Positions 25,585 through 34,339 of a stretch of DNA of 64,000 nucleotides are shown in pieces (within the stretch, counting starts at the first letter, position 1; each line of letters starts with the position of its first letter). The notes beneath the pieces are model-generated. The model was not told the origin of the DNA. It was given only the letters and a program-made list of their open reading frames with translations, and ran no database searches. The position numbers and the translations under genes were made by a program. The DNA is from Paramuribaculum sp. (GTDB taxonomy: Bacteria; Bacteroidota; Bacteroidia; Bacteroidales; Muribaculaceae). The stretch spans positions 1 through 64,000 of the forward strand of contig JAFLSD010000006.1 of assembly GCA_022511125.1 (NCBI GenBank), in the 5' to 3' direction.

Positions 25585-27318
25585 ATGAGAAAATCAATAT
25601 TGCTTCCTTGCATAGGATTGATCCTGGCAAGTTGTTCTTCGGAAAAAAACATTATTCCCGACGAGCCGGGAGGCGAATCAAGCAATTTCCTGTCAGTTTC
25701 TCTGGTGACCACTAAAACCAATTCCCGCGCAGCAGATTATGTGGATGGGAGCGCTCAAGAGAACGCCATCAATACAATAAGATTTTATTTCTTTGATATA
25801 GAGGGCAATGCGACTCCTGTCTTTAAGGAAAGTGTCAGCGGAACATATCTTTCCTATATCGACTGGCAGCCGATTCCATCCGATGAGTCGACAGGAAACG
25901 TCCCGGGGCAAACTGTGGAGAAAATTGTAAATGCCACCTTGGGAATCAATATGCCTCAGACAGCCCAGCTTCCGGCCATGGTGTTGGCTGTGATTAATCC
26001 TACATCATCAGTATTGTCGCTTCAAGGGAACCCATCGCTAACTACGCTCAGAGGAATCGTAGCCGATCACTTTACAGGTCTTACGTCAAGCAACTTCGTA
26101 ATATCCAATTCAGTGTATGCGGATAATGGTTCAACAGTAGATGCCACAATCATAGACAGCGACTGTTACGGTACGACAGCGGACGAAGCGGAACAAAATC
26201 CTGTGATAATATATGTGGAACGAGTGCTGGCTCGTCTCGATCTATCGATAAACATCGAAGGTGGAGTTGAGTTGTCGGAAGGCGAATATATCTATCCGGC
26301 CAGCGATAAAGCATATAACATCGGAGGACAGGAACAGGAAGTGTTCGTTAAATTCCTCGGATGGAATGTGACGAGCACGCCCGATGCGTCGCGTTTGATT
26401 AAAAGCATAAATCCACAATGGCAGGACGATCTGTTCGGTAATCTTGAAATCTGGAACAGCAACAACTATCATCGTTCTTTCTGGGCTGTGAACCCACCTG
26501 CCGACCAGTTCGGATTCCTTTTCGGAGCTTATCAAGGAACGCCAAATCCGGAGACCGGAAATTACATGCCCGCTCAGGGCAATCAAATGCCTGCACCAAA
26601 TACGACCGCTACCACCTATCTTCAGGAAAATGCCGCAGAATACTCCCAGATCGAATATGGAACAGGGTCGCCCAACTCATCCAAAGTGATCATAGCTGCA
26701 CAATTGGTAGATCAGAGCGGAGAACCAATCTCAATGGCACTTTGGGCAAACCGCTATTACACTCCCACAGGAGTTGTCAATGCCATCGCAAACTCCCTGA
26801 ACCTCTACAGCGTCACTACAGCCGGCGGTCAGACTACTTATACGCAGATAACACCAGCGGACTTACAATTGCTCTCGGCAAAAGAAGTCTATGGTGACGA
26901 ACTTCCCAACGACGTGAGCAGCTATTTCGTTTATGCCCAACTTACAGACGAAGCAGAAGAATTGACGTGGGCTCTTGGAAATGATCCAAACGCCCCCGTC
27001 TATACGACCCAACAGGTTAATACTTATATCATAAACCGCACGAATTTCATCTTGTTTTGGAACGAAGGTATGACCTACTACTATTTCGACATAAGACACC
27101 TGGGTAATGAAGGCTTCCCGGGCTATTTCGGAGTTGTAAGAAATCATATCTATGCGGCTAATGTGACAAGCGTCACAGGACTTGGAACTCCGGTGTTCAA
27201 TCCGGATGAAATAATCTATCCCGAAATGCCGCCTTACGACAATAGCGTGTTGACAGCCCAGATAAGGATACTGCAATGGCGCATAGTGTCGCAGGACTAT
27301 GACCTTAAATGGCCTTGA
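25585..27318 (+). CDS. Major fimbrial subunit, Mfa1-like fimbrillin
   Basis: This 577-residue lipoprotein precursor has C17 in ILASCSS. The ATG at 25585 places the signal peptide at the N-terminus; an in-frame ATG at 25564 would add 7 residues. The C-terminal Mfa1 signature is clear: YYFDIRHLGNEGFPGYFGVVRNH, with TSVTGLGTPVFNPDEII after it. The maturation site for type V pili is probably NSR48|A49, close to Arg49 used in Porphyromonas Mfa1. After cleavage the exposed groove would accept a donor strand from the next subunit. The very C-terminal LKWP-containing strand is the likely donor. It is followed by the anchor gene. Confidence 0.86.
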   Translation: MRKSILLPCIGLILASCSSEKNIIPDEPGGESSNFLSVSLVTTKTNSRAADYVDGSAQENAINTIRFYFFDIEGNATPVFKESVSGTYLSYIDWQPIPSDESTGNVPGQTVEKIVNATLGINMPQTAQLPAMVLAVINPTSSVLSLQGNPSLTTLRGIVADHFTGLTSSNFVISNSVYADNGSTVDATIIDSDCYGTTADEAEQNPVIIYVERVLARLDLSINIEGGVELSEGEYIYPASDKAYNIGGQEQEVFVKFLGWNVTSTPDASRLIKSINPQWQDDLFGNLEIWNSNNYHRSFWAVNPPADQFGFLFGAYQGTPNPETGNYMPAQGNQMPAPNTTATTYLQENAAEYSQIEYGTGSPNSSKVIIAAQLVDQSGEPISMALWANRYYTPTGVVNAIANSLNLYSVTTAGGQTTYTQITPADLQLLSAKEVYGDELPNDVSSYFVYAQLTDEAEELTWALGNDPNAPVYTTQQVNTYIINRTNFILFWNEGMTYYYFDIRHLGNEGFPGYFGVVRNHIYAANVTSVTGLGTPVFNPDEIIYPEMPPYDNSVLTAQIRILQWRIVSQDYDLKWP

Positions 27319-27361
27319 TGAAAGAAAGGTAAACCTATAGGATTCATAAGGAAGAAATCCG

Positions 27362-28453
27362 ATGAAAAGACTAAAAAAAGAAAAAGCATTTTTTACGGCC
27401 GCTTTGTTGGCTCTGTCATCCTTTCTGATGACATCATGCGACGACAGTTTCTTTGAAAATGAAGGAGATTGCGAAGTGACACATGTCGTAAAGTTCGTCT
27501 ATGACATGAACCTCAAATGGGCGGATGCGTTTCCTTCGGAAGTAAACTCAGTAAATCTATACGTTTTCGACAATAACGGATTGTTTGTCAAGGGATATCA
27601 GGAAAGCGGAGATCAATTATCCAATCCCGATTTCGCCATTGAACTTGACCTACCGGTCGGGAGCTATAAATTTCTGGCATGGTGCGGTCTTGACAATCCC
27701 CGGGCTACTGAAGAATCGTTTACGGTGACGCAGCCTGTTGCGGGACAGACCTCGCTGCAGGATGTGATCTGCTCCCTCAACACTCAGAGTGTCAGTGTCT
27801 ATGCTTCAGGCGACAACAGCACCGTGTATTCCAATAAACGACTATATTTCCTTTATTACGGATATATGGAGCAGACTCTTGTAGATAATCATGATGGAAG
27901 TAACTATGAATATATCATTTCTCTGACGAAAGACACCAATCATATCCGAATCATATTGCAAGAGCTCAACGGGGATGATTTAAATCCGAATGATTATGCC
28001 ATAACGATAGAATCGGCAAACGGCACTTTAGGCTGGAACAATCAGTTGTTAGGAAATACAATGATAACGTATGAGCCATGGAATCAAGAAAATGATGAGG
28101 TCGGTGTAGGCAAAATAGACGTTATCGATGGCAGCCTTAAATATGTGAAAGGTCTCGTTGCCGATTTAAGTTCCTGCCGTCTGATGGCCACGTCGATGAA
28201 TGATATGATGCTGGTTATCACCAACACAGAGAACGGAGAAGATATCGCTCGCGTGCCTCTCATACAGTATGCTTTGCTATCCAAAAGATATTACGAGCTT
28301 GCTTATGGGCATCAGATGACCGATCAGGAATTTCTTGATCGTGAAGATGAATACGTAATGACATTTTTCCTGGCTAATGGCAGGTGGATGGACACTTATA
28401 TCGATATACAACAATGGAGAATCGTCCTACATGACTATGGTTTAGGACAGTGA
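27362..28453 (+). CDS. FimB/Mfa2-family fimbrial anchor lipoprotein
   Basis: This 363-residue lipoprotein has C26 in MTSCDD. The core matches FimB/Mfa2: HVVKFVYDMNLKWAD, VNLYVFDNNG and the ELDLPVGSYKFLAWCGL strand. In Porphyromonas, Mfa2 stays lipid-anchored, terminates and attaches the fibre, and controls its length. No arginine processing site is seen after the lipid cysteine, as expected for an anchor. It lies directly downstream of the major subunit, the canonical order. Confidence 0.87.
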   Translation: MKRLKKEKAFFTAALLALSSFLMTSCDDSFFENEGDCEVTHVVKFVYDMNLKWADAFPSEVNSVNLYVFDNNGLFVKGYQESGDQLSNPDFAIELDLPVGSYKFLAWCGLDNPRATEESFTVTQPVAGQTSLQDVICSLNTQSVSVYASGDNSTVYSNKRLYFLYYGYMEQTLVDNHDGSNYEYIISLTKDTNHIRIILQELNGDDLNPNDYAITIESANGTLGWNNQLLGNTMITYEPWNQENDEVGVGKIDVIDGSLKYVKGLVADLSSCRLMATSMNDMMLVITNTENGEDIARVPLIQYALLSKRYYELAYGHQMTDQEFLDREDEYVMTFFLANGRWMDTYIDIQQWRIVLHDYGLGQ

Positions 28454-28470
28454 AATCAGAATTGTCAGCA

Positions 28471-29790
28471 ATGAGAATTATTTTCCGCCACATATTATCG
28501 ACAGTTGTTCTATTGTGCATGACCGGACTTATGTCATGCACCGGAGATGGTATTGATGATAATCTTTTGGATGGAAAAAGATTGTTTGTGATACATCTTG
28601 ATGTAGTTTCAGCATCACGTTCCAATGTAACAACAGAGATGGTCAACAATCTCCGAATAATCATGATAGACGATGATGCTGACACAATCGAAGTAAACCA
28701 ACTGGTAACTTTTGATATACCAGGCGGAATCCCCGCAGCTAATTTTCCGTATGATTTCACCTGTTACACAAATTCAGGATATAAAAAATTCTATCTGCTG
28801 GCAAACGAAGATCAGGTTCCGGCTATCACTTATGCTAACGGGAATACGAGTCTGCCGACAAATCTGACAGAACTGCTTGAAAGCTTTCAACCGGGGGCTC
28901 AGAATATAGACGAATTGGAGGGAGCGCTGAATTCAGTATGTTTTTCGCCGCAATACACGGCTGATGCAAACGGGAATATCTATTTACCCTATTCCTCATT
29001 CTACGATAACGTTTTTGTTTCGGAAATTCCCGAGAAGGGTGAGGGGCTACGATCTACAGCCGAAATGTTTCTGGTACCAGTAGCAACAAAATTCAGTTTT
29101 AATTTCACTAACAGCAGAGATTTTGGAGTTGAGGTGACCGGAATTTCTTTAAAAAGTATCAACACGTCGAATTACCTATTGGCTCAAGTTGGAGCCAGCG
29201 ATCAGACAAAAACCCTCCCCGATGTTGCCGGTTCGTTATATTGGGTCGATTGGCTGGCAGAGATATCAAAACTCTCACAACAGGCACCGGGGTATTACCC
29301 CAACTTGAGTTTCAATGAGAAATACGGTTGGATATCCAATTATTCGTTGCCATTCGAAACGACAACCAACATTCCGAAGAATTATATATTTGTCGGAACC
29401 AATGAATCTTTCACGGTTCCCGGAGTTCTTGACAGCCAGAACGGTGAGGCAGGCGTTTATACAGCTGGTCCTTTTTATGTGCCTGAAAGTAAAAACTTCC
29501 TTGATCCTATCACCAATACATCGTTCACAGACCAGATGTACTATCTGACTCTCCTCCTTCAGGATACCGACGATACAAAACAAGCTCCGGATTTCACGGA
29601 TGTGAATATTCCGAATCTGAAAGCTTTGTTCAGAAATACGAGTGTGATCATAAATGTAAATATGGAACAGGGCGATATCGAAGTATATGCAGAGATCGCC
29701 CCATGGAATCAAAAATCGATCAACGGCTGGGTAACGGAGGGGGGCGCTCCCAATCCTAATCCTTTCAGCACGAAAGCGAAAAATCAATAG
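28471..29790 (+). CDS. Accessory fimbrillin-like lipoprotein 1
   Basis: This 439-residue protein has lipobox C23 (GLMSCTGD). A GTG at 28450 overlapping the stop of the anchor gene is an alternative start, but the ATG at 28471 puts the signal peptide at the N-terminus. Fimbrillin-type strands follow (RLFVIHLDVVSASRS, NLRIIMIDDD, KFYLLANEDQV). A possible processing arginine is R50 in SASRS. The C-terminus (EVYAEIAPWNQKSINGW) resembles the donor-strand end of Mfa-type subunits. A minor shaft or tip role analogous to Mfa3/FimC is inferred from position. Confidence 0.72.
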   Translation: MRIIFRHILSTVVLLCMTGLMSCTGDGIDDNLLDGKRLFVIHLDVVSASRSNVTTEMVNNLRIIMIDDDADTIEVNQLVTFDIPGGIPAANFPYDFTCYTNSGYKKFYLLANEDQVPAITYANGNTSLPTNLTELLESFQPGAQNIDELEGALNSVCFSPQYTADANGNIYLPYSSFYDNVFVSEIPEKGEGLRSTAEMFLVPVATKFSFNFTNSRDFGVEVTGISLKSINTSNYLLAQVGASDQTKTLPDVAGSLYWVDWLAEISKLSQQAPGYYPNLSFNEKYGWISNYSLPFETTTNIPKNYIFVGTNESFTVPGVLDSQNGEAGVYTAGPFYVPESKNFLDPITNTSFTDQMYYLTLLLQDTDDTKQAPDFTDVNIPNLKALFRNTSVIINVNMEQGDIEVYAEIAPWNQKSINGWVTEGGAPNPNPFSTKAKNQ

Positions 29791-29797
29791 TTAGCGA

Positions 29798-31054
29798 ATG
29801 AAAAATTTCTTTTACATATTTGCTTTTTTGTTTCTTGCGGGTTGTTCAAACAATGAGTTTTCCGGCAATCCGGAAGACTATGAAAGTGATGAGGTAAAAT
29901 CGATTTCTATCGTATGTCATCAACCGAAAACAGCCAATAAAGATATTTCAACCTATGCAGAAAACAACGAGGACTACGTTGCTGATCCCATAATCACAAA
30001 CAGTTTCGACGAGAACAGTCTGATTTACATATCGCAAATGGGTCCGTCAGAATCGACAAATCCCAATTTCAGCGATTTTACAGCCAATGCGAGTCCTTAT
30101 TGCTATATCTATCAGTATTCTGAAAATGAGAATGCCAATTGGGACTATGAGTATAATTTCATACTTCCAGAAAACCTCACCATTGAAGGGTTTCCGAGTC
30201 TGAGCGGCCCAAGAAGGGCAATAGATTGGTACACGATAAGAAACATCGGTTCGGTTGGTAATTCTTTCTCTCTATATGCTTTCCATTTTCCTTTGGACAA
30301 CATTGTAAGATGGGGAGTTGAGGCGGATCAGACGGGGACTACAGATCCTTTCGATCAGTCAAATTTCATCAAATCGGATATTCTGGGTGCTTATCATGCT
30401 ACTTCGGCTTTAAATACCCGATTGCGTTTCAATCTCTTCCATCTCATGGTATATCTGAAAGTGACGCTATATGTTCCCATCTACAAAGACAACGTGGACA
30501 ACACCGCAGACTTCAAGTATTCGGGCTATAATGCGGGGTCGTTCAAGGGAGCGTATGTGATGAACGCTTCAACCGATTTCAGCATAGAGTGGCGCACAAA
30601 CCGTAGCTCCGATACGGATCCTCCTCTTGTACAACCGAACACATCGCAAAAACAAAACATCAAAATGTATGTTCATCCGTATAATGACAATGAGATCATC
30701 ACTCTCGAAAATATCAGAAGCAGCTACTATCCCTCTTATACGGGTGACGATACGGATGAAGTCAGAGTGTATAATTTCAGCGTTTTGTTCCCAAACCAGA
30801 CTTTCAACGGCAATTTCCTATGCTTTGCATTGCAGGATGCCGAAGGCAATATGAGATACTATTATTTTGCAGGCAATCAGATTACCGGCGACAGCGGCAA
30901 CTACAGCCTTACACAAGGGACTCTGCAAGAGCTGAGACTCTATCTGCCAAGGGCAACGAATCAGACCATTCTTGTGGGTGCGAATGTTCTCCCATGGACG
31001 GATGCCATGACAGACATGACTGTAACGCAACAAGGAGCCGGAAATGGTGAATAA
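29798..31054 (+). CDS. Accessory fimbrillin-like lipoprotein 2
   Basis: This 418-residue protein has lipobox C16 (FLAGCSNN). The beta-rich body is Asn/Tyr/Ser-rich, with a NTRLRFNLFHLMVYLKVTLYVP segment typical of fimbrillin-family core strands and a C-terminal LVGANVLPWTDAMTDMTV strand. Unlike its neighbours it lacks a clear S-R-A/S site in the 30-60 region after the lipid cysteine, so it may be processed differently or stay anchored. It starts 8 nt after the previous stop. Confidence 0.7.
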   Translation: MKNFFYIFAFLFLAGCSNNEFSGNPEDYESDEVKSISIVCHQPKTANKDISTYAENNEDYVADPIITNSFDENSLIYISQMGPSESTNPNFSDFTANASPYCYIYQYSENENANWDYEYNFILPENLTIEGFPSLSGPRRAIDWYTIRNIGSVGNSFSLYAFHFPLDNIVRWGVEADQTGTTDPFDQSNFIKSDILGAYHATSALNTRLRFNLFHLMVYLKVTLYVPIYKDNVDNTADFKYSGYNAGSFKGAYVMNASTDFSIEWRTNRSSDTDPPLVQPNTSQKQNIKMYVHPYNDNEIITLENIRSSYYPSYTGDDTDEVRVYNFSVLFPNQTFNGNFLCFALQDAEGNMRYYYFAGNQITGDSGNYSLTQGTLQELRLYLPRATNQTILVGANVLPWTDAMTDMTVTQQGAGNGE

Positions 31055-31077
31055 ATAACAGTTAGAACCTATCACCG

Positions 31078-32526
31078 ATGATTATCCAATTAAAACGACA
31101 TAACTTTCCGATAAATCTGGCATTAGGATGCTGTCTGCTTTTGGCAACGTTTACTTCATGCTCCTCCGAGTCGTTAGGAAACGAAGAGCCGGATACGACT
31201 TCGCAGATTTACATTAATGCAGATATAGCCAGCGGACTCTATTCACGCAGCTATATCGAAACAGGTCCAGTGCAAGACGGGATTTACTACATATCCTACC
31301 CATCGACACCTAATTCCATATATAACACTCTTCCCGTGACTTTCGACAATCCGGGAAGTTCGCCAGGGATAGGAATGGTGCGCACGGGAGATCCTAATCA
31401 GATGTTTACCTGGAATATGGTCGGCGGAGGAGCCACTCCGATTTTTTATCTCGATAACGTTGTGCCAAATACCTCGGTTACTTCAGGGGATCCGAATATA
31501 GTAATGTTTGATGACACCTATCATCCCTACCGTGCCGGACTGTTTGACGAAGTTAACGGGACTAATGACCTTCTATGGGGAGAGAAGACAATTGGGCGCC
31601 AGACGACTAACACCGTATCGTTTGACCTTCATCACAACATGTCAAGGATAAGACTTCAGATAACAGTCGATAAGACCAATGAACATCTTCCCAATGACCT
31701 AAGTCTTGAAAATGCCGTTGTAAGCATTTCGTCAATCAATCAGAATCCTATTTCCTACAACCGTTTAGACGGAACTCTTCAACTTAATTCGGAAACTACG
31801 ACAGGCAATAATCCATACTCAGACCTTATTTTTGTGGGAGACGAAATCGGTTGGAAAACGGAGGTTACAGATCCTACCGATCCGAATATTACAGTCTATA
31901 CGACCTATGATTTCGTAGTTCCTCCTCAAGGTCTTCTCGATGATGAAAACCGTCCGCGTCTTACTATTGAGTTGGAAAGCGGCAAGGTATATTCGGGAAT
32001 ATTGCCCCATGCGATGTTAATCCCCGATCCCAACAAACCGAACGATCCCGAACTGTCGTATCCGGTGACAATGTACTTTCTTAAAGAGCATATCCTAACT
32101 ATCAGGACGCTTATATCAGAGGATCCTCCTGAACTGGCGTTCCTTCCAGTCCAGGTAGTAGAATGGGTGGACAAAGGAGAATTTTCGCTTGAAGGTCATC
32201 AGGCCGGATTATATCTGCCGTCGGAGTTTTATAATATGATAGGATACTATCAATTATATAACGAATACCAACTGACACGATACGGAGTGAAAGTGACTCC
32301 CGAGGGTCAGGATACACCGATGTGGTATTTCAATGTATTCAGAACCATGACTCTTAACTTCGACGAGATATATCAGATGATGACGGTTAGTGTAGACAAA
32401 CTTAATTTCCAGTTCAATTTTAACGGATATAGTGTTTTTGTCACAAGAAACGGTGTGACTCAGCAAGTCAACCAGAATCAACTGTATAATATAGTGACCG
32501 GGAACTCAATAGCTCCATTCAATTAG
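31078..32526 (+). CDS. Accessory fimbrillin-like lipoprotein 3
   Basis: This 482-residue protein has lipobox C28 (FTSCSSES). A possible maturation arginine is R57 in LYSRSYI. The middle contains a core strand pair VSFDLHHNMSRIRLQITV, resembling the FDLhH-x-MsrI pattern of FimA/Mfa-type proteins, followed by KVYSGILPHAMLIPDPNKP. The C-terminal third (GEFSLEGHQAGLYLPSEFYN) carries a separate short domain. Probably a minor subunit; its place in the fibre cannot be assigned. Confidence 0.72.
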   Translation: MIIQLKRHNFPINLALGCCLLLATFTSCSSESLGNEEPDTTSQIYINADIASGLYSRSYIETGPVQDGIYYISYPSTPNSIYNTLPVTFDNPGSSPGIGMVRTGDPNQMFTWNMVGGGATPIFYLDNVVPNTSVTSGDPNIVMFDDTYHPYRAGLFDEVNGTNDLLWGEKTIGRQTTNTVSFDLHHNMSRIRLQITVDKTNEHLPNDLSLENAVVSISSINQNPISYNRLDGTLQLNSETTTGNNPYSDLIFVGDEIGWKTEVTDPTDPNITVYTTYDFVVPPQGLLDDENRPRLTIELESGKVYSGILPHAMLIPDPNKPNDPELSYPVTMYFLKEHILTIRTLISEDPPELAFLPVQVVEWVDKGEFSLEGHQAGLYLPSEFYNMIGYYQLYNEYQLTRYGVKVTPEGQDTPMWYFNVFRTMTLNFDEIYQMMTVSVDKLNFQFNFNGYSVFVTRNGVTQQVNQNQLYNIVTGNSIAPFN

Positions 32527-32548
32527 ACTAAATAATCGGAAAAAGTAA

Positions 32549-34339
32549 ATGCGCATTAACAAAACAATAATTTCGATACTCATTTCCTTCAGCTGGATGA
32601 CTCTGGCTCTATCTTGCACTGAAGACCATAGAGGGGATATGCCTGACGAAGCTGACCAGTATCCTCTGGTGGTGTATACCAATATCGAAGGAGCGAACAA
32701 GGCATCGATAAGCCGAGCCTCAAGCACTACAATCGATGATAAATGGTCGATCGTTTCATTCGAGCCTCAAGATAAAATCGGTATATTTTCATCGGGAGGA
32801 AATTTCAGGGATGAGAACGGTCCTTTCAACAATGAAGAGCTTACCTATGACGGAGCGCGCTTTATAGGAGAGGGGGGATCGACTTTTAGCCCGACATATA
32901 TGAACGGAGCTGAAACATTAATTTATTATCCATATAGTCCGAATATTTCCGATAGCGGTTTATTGCTCAGAACCACAGCGGACGGAGAAGCGGTCTCTAC
33001 AAGATGTATCGATATGCTGACTTCCTCTGAATTGGAAATTACGGGCAATGATGGCGGCCAGGATATGGCTTTATTCGGAAAGATGACCCATTCATTCGCA
33101 GAGTTGATAATTATGCGAGGTGAAGGGTTTGACAGTCCTCCGGCAGACACCGATGAAATTCAATATAGCAGAATTACAGCCGTATTAAGTGATCCGGTTA
33201 CTCGCATACAGATAACCATGAGTTTAGATCCGTGGTCGTGTACTCCGGTACTGACTTATAACCCGAGTGACATATCCGATCAAGACGAAGCTCGTAAATG
33301 GGATGCTTGGCAAGGGGGTAACTTCGGTATTACAGAAACCAACCCTGACGGAAAGGAGGCATGGTATGTGATCGTGCCGACTGTTGGAAGTCAGCAAGGG
33401 ATAAAGAAACCAGGGGCTCGTTCTTATGTGGACTATATAGAATTATATGACAATGACGGACATCTTCAAAGAGTATCGGGTCTGAAATTAAGCGGTCAGA
33501 ATTCGAAATACGTAGATGCAGGCTGGCGTTATCCGATGGAAATCACTATGAACGAGCTTGTTCCGACCGTCAATCCATATCCGATAGTGCCGTGGGGCGA
33601 AGATACAAATCTAACTGACGAGCGGAAAAGAGGCATCAACAACCTAACCGAATTTGCTGCATGGGTCAGAGATTATAATGCCTATATGCTTGATCCCAAC
33701 AATGATCAGAAAATAAACGCTTTGTTAAGTTACGGGGATAAATATGTGGATCCTGATGGAAACGTGTCATGGCATTTTTATTTGCTTTCTGATATCGATT
33801 TGTCGTCCTACAATCCACTCCCCTATGTAGATTCTAACGGTGAAACGATCGATCCGTCGTCGGAAGGGGTGATAATACCTAAGCTTCTCGACATCCTTGA
33901 CGGCAGAAGTACAACTTTGGTTGACAGTAAGTTTATCAATCATAAGATAACGGGACTAACCAAGACATTTATAGGCGAGATGAGCGTCAATAAATCTAAT
34001 CAGAACAACGGCTCGCTTCAAAATCTGGATTTCATCGAACCTTTTATAAATAACGATGCAAACGTTGATTCCAATACCGGAATAATGGCAAATACCATTG
34101 ACGGAGGCTCCGTGGAGAACTGTAATATTATCGACGGAAAACTTCTTAACCCCGGAGGTCCGGCGGGAATGGTTTGCGGGACAATGAATGCAGGGATAGT
34201 TAGGAACTGCACTTTCTCGGGCTTGTTGGTTAGCACCTCTCCTTCAACATCTGAAAATTGGGGAAAGTTGGTAGGGACAACCCCGACGGGAAATTGCACA
34301 TTTGAAAATAACGATGCATCGGACGTAGCAACGGAATGA
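32549..34339 (+). CDS. Accessory fimbrillin-like lipoprotein 4 with GLUG-like C-terminus
   Basis: This 596-residue protein has lipobox C23 (ALSCTED) and a possible maturation site ISR56|A57. Residues to about 350 form a fimbrillin-like domain (KIGIFSSGG, ETLIYYPYSP, MTHSFAELII). From about 370 a linker with NLTEFAAWVRDYN leads into a repeat region with GLUG-like units (IMANTIDGGSVENCNI, GMVCGTMNAGIVRNCTF). Such repeats form beta-helices in adhesins. The stop overlaps the next ATG (ATGA). A tip-adhesin role is a reasonable inference. Confidence 0.74.
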   Translation: MRINKTIISILISFSWMTLALSCTEDHRGDMPDEADQYPLVVYTNIEGANKASISRASSTTIDDKWSIVSFEPQDKIGIFSSGGNFRDENGPFNNEELTYDGARFIGEGGSTFSPTYMNGAETLIYYPYSPNISDSGLLLRTTADGEAVSTRCIDMLTSSELEITGNDGGQDMALFGKMTHSFAELIIMRGEGFDSPPADTDEIQYSRITAVLSDPVTRIQITMSLDPWSCTPVLTYNPSDISDQDEARKWDAWQGGNFGITETNPDGKEAWYVIVPTVGSQQGIKKPGARSYVDYIELYDNDGHLQRVSGLKLSGQNSKYVDAGWRYPMEITMNELVPTVNPYPIVPWGEDTNLTDERKRGINNLTEFAAWVRDYNAYMLDPNNDQKINALLSYGDKYVDPDGNVSWHFYLLSDIDLSSYNPLPYVDSNGETIDPSSEGVIIPKLLDILDGRSTTLVDSKFINHKITGLTKTFIGEMSVNKSNQNNGSLQNLDFIEPFINNDANVDSNTGIMANTIDGGSVENCNIIDGKLLNPGGPAGMVCGTMNAGIVRNCTFSGLLVSTSPSTSENWGKLVGTTPTGNCTFENNDASDVATE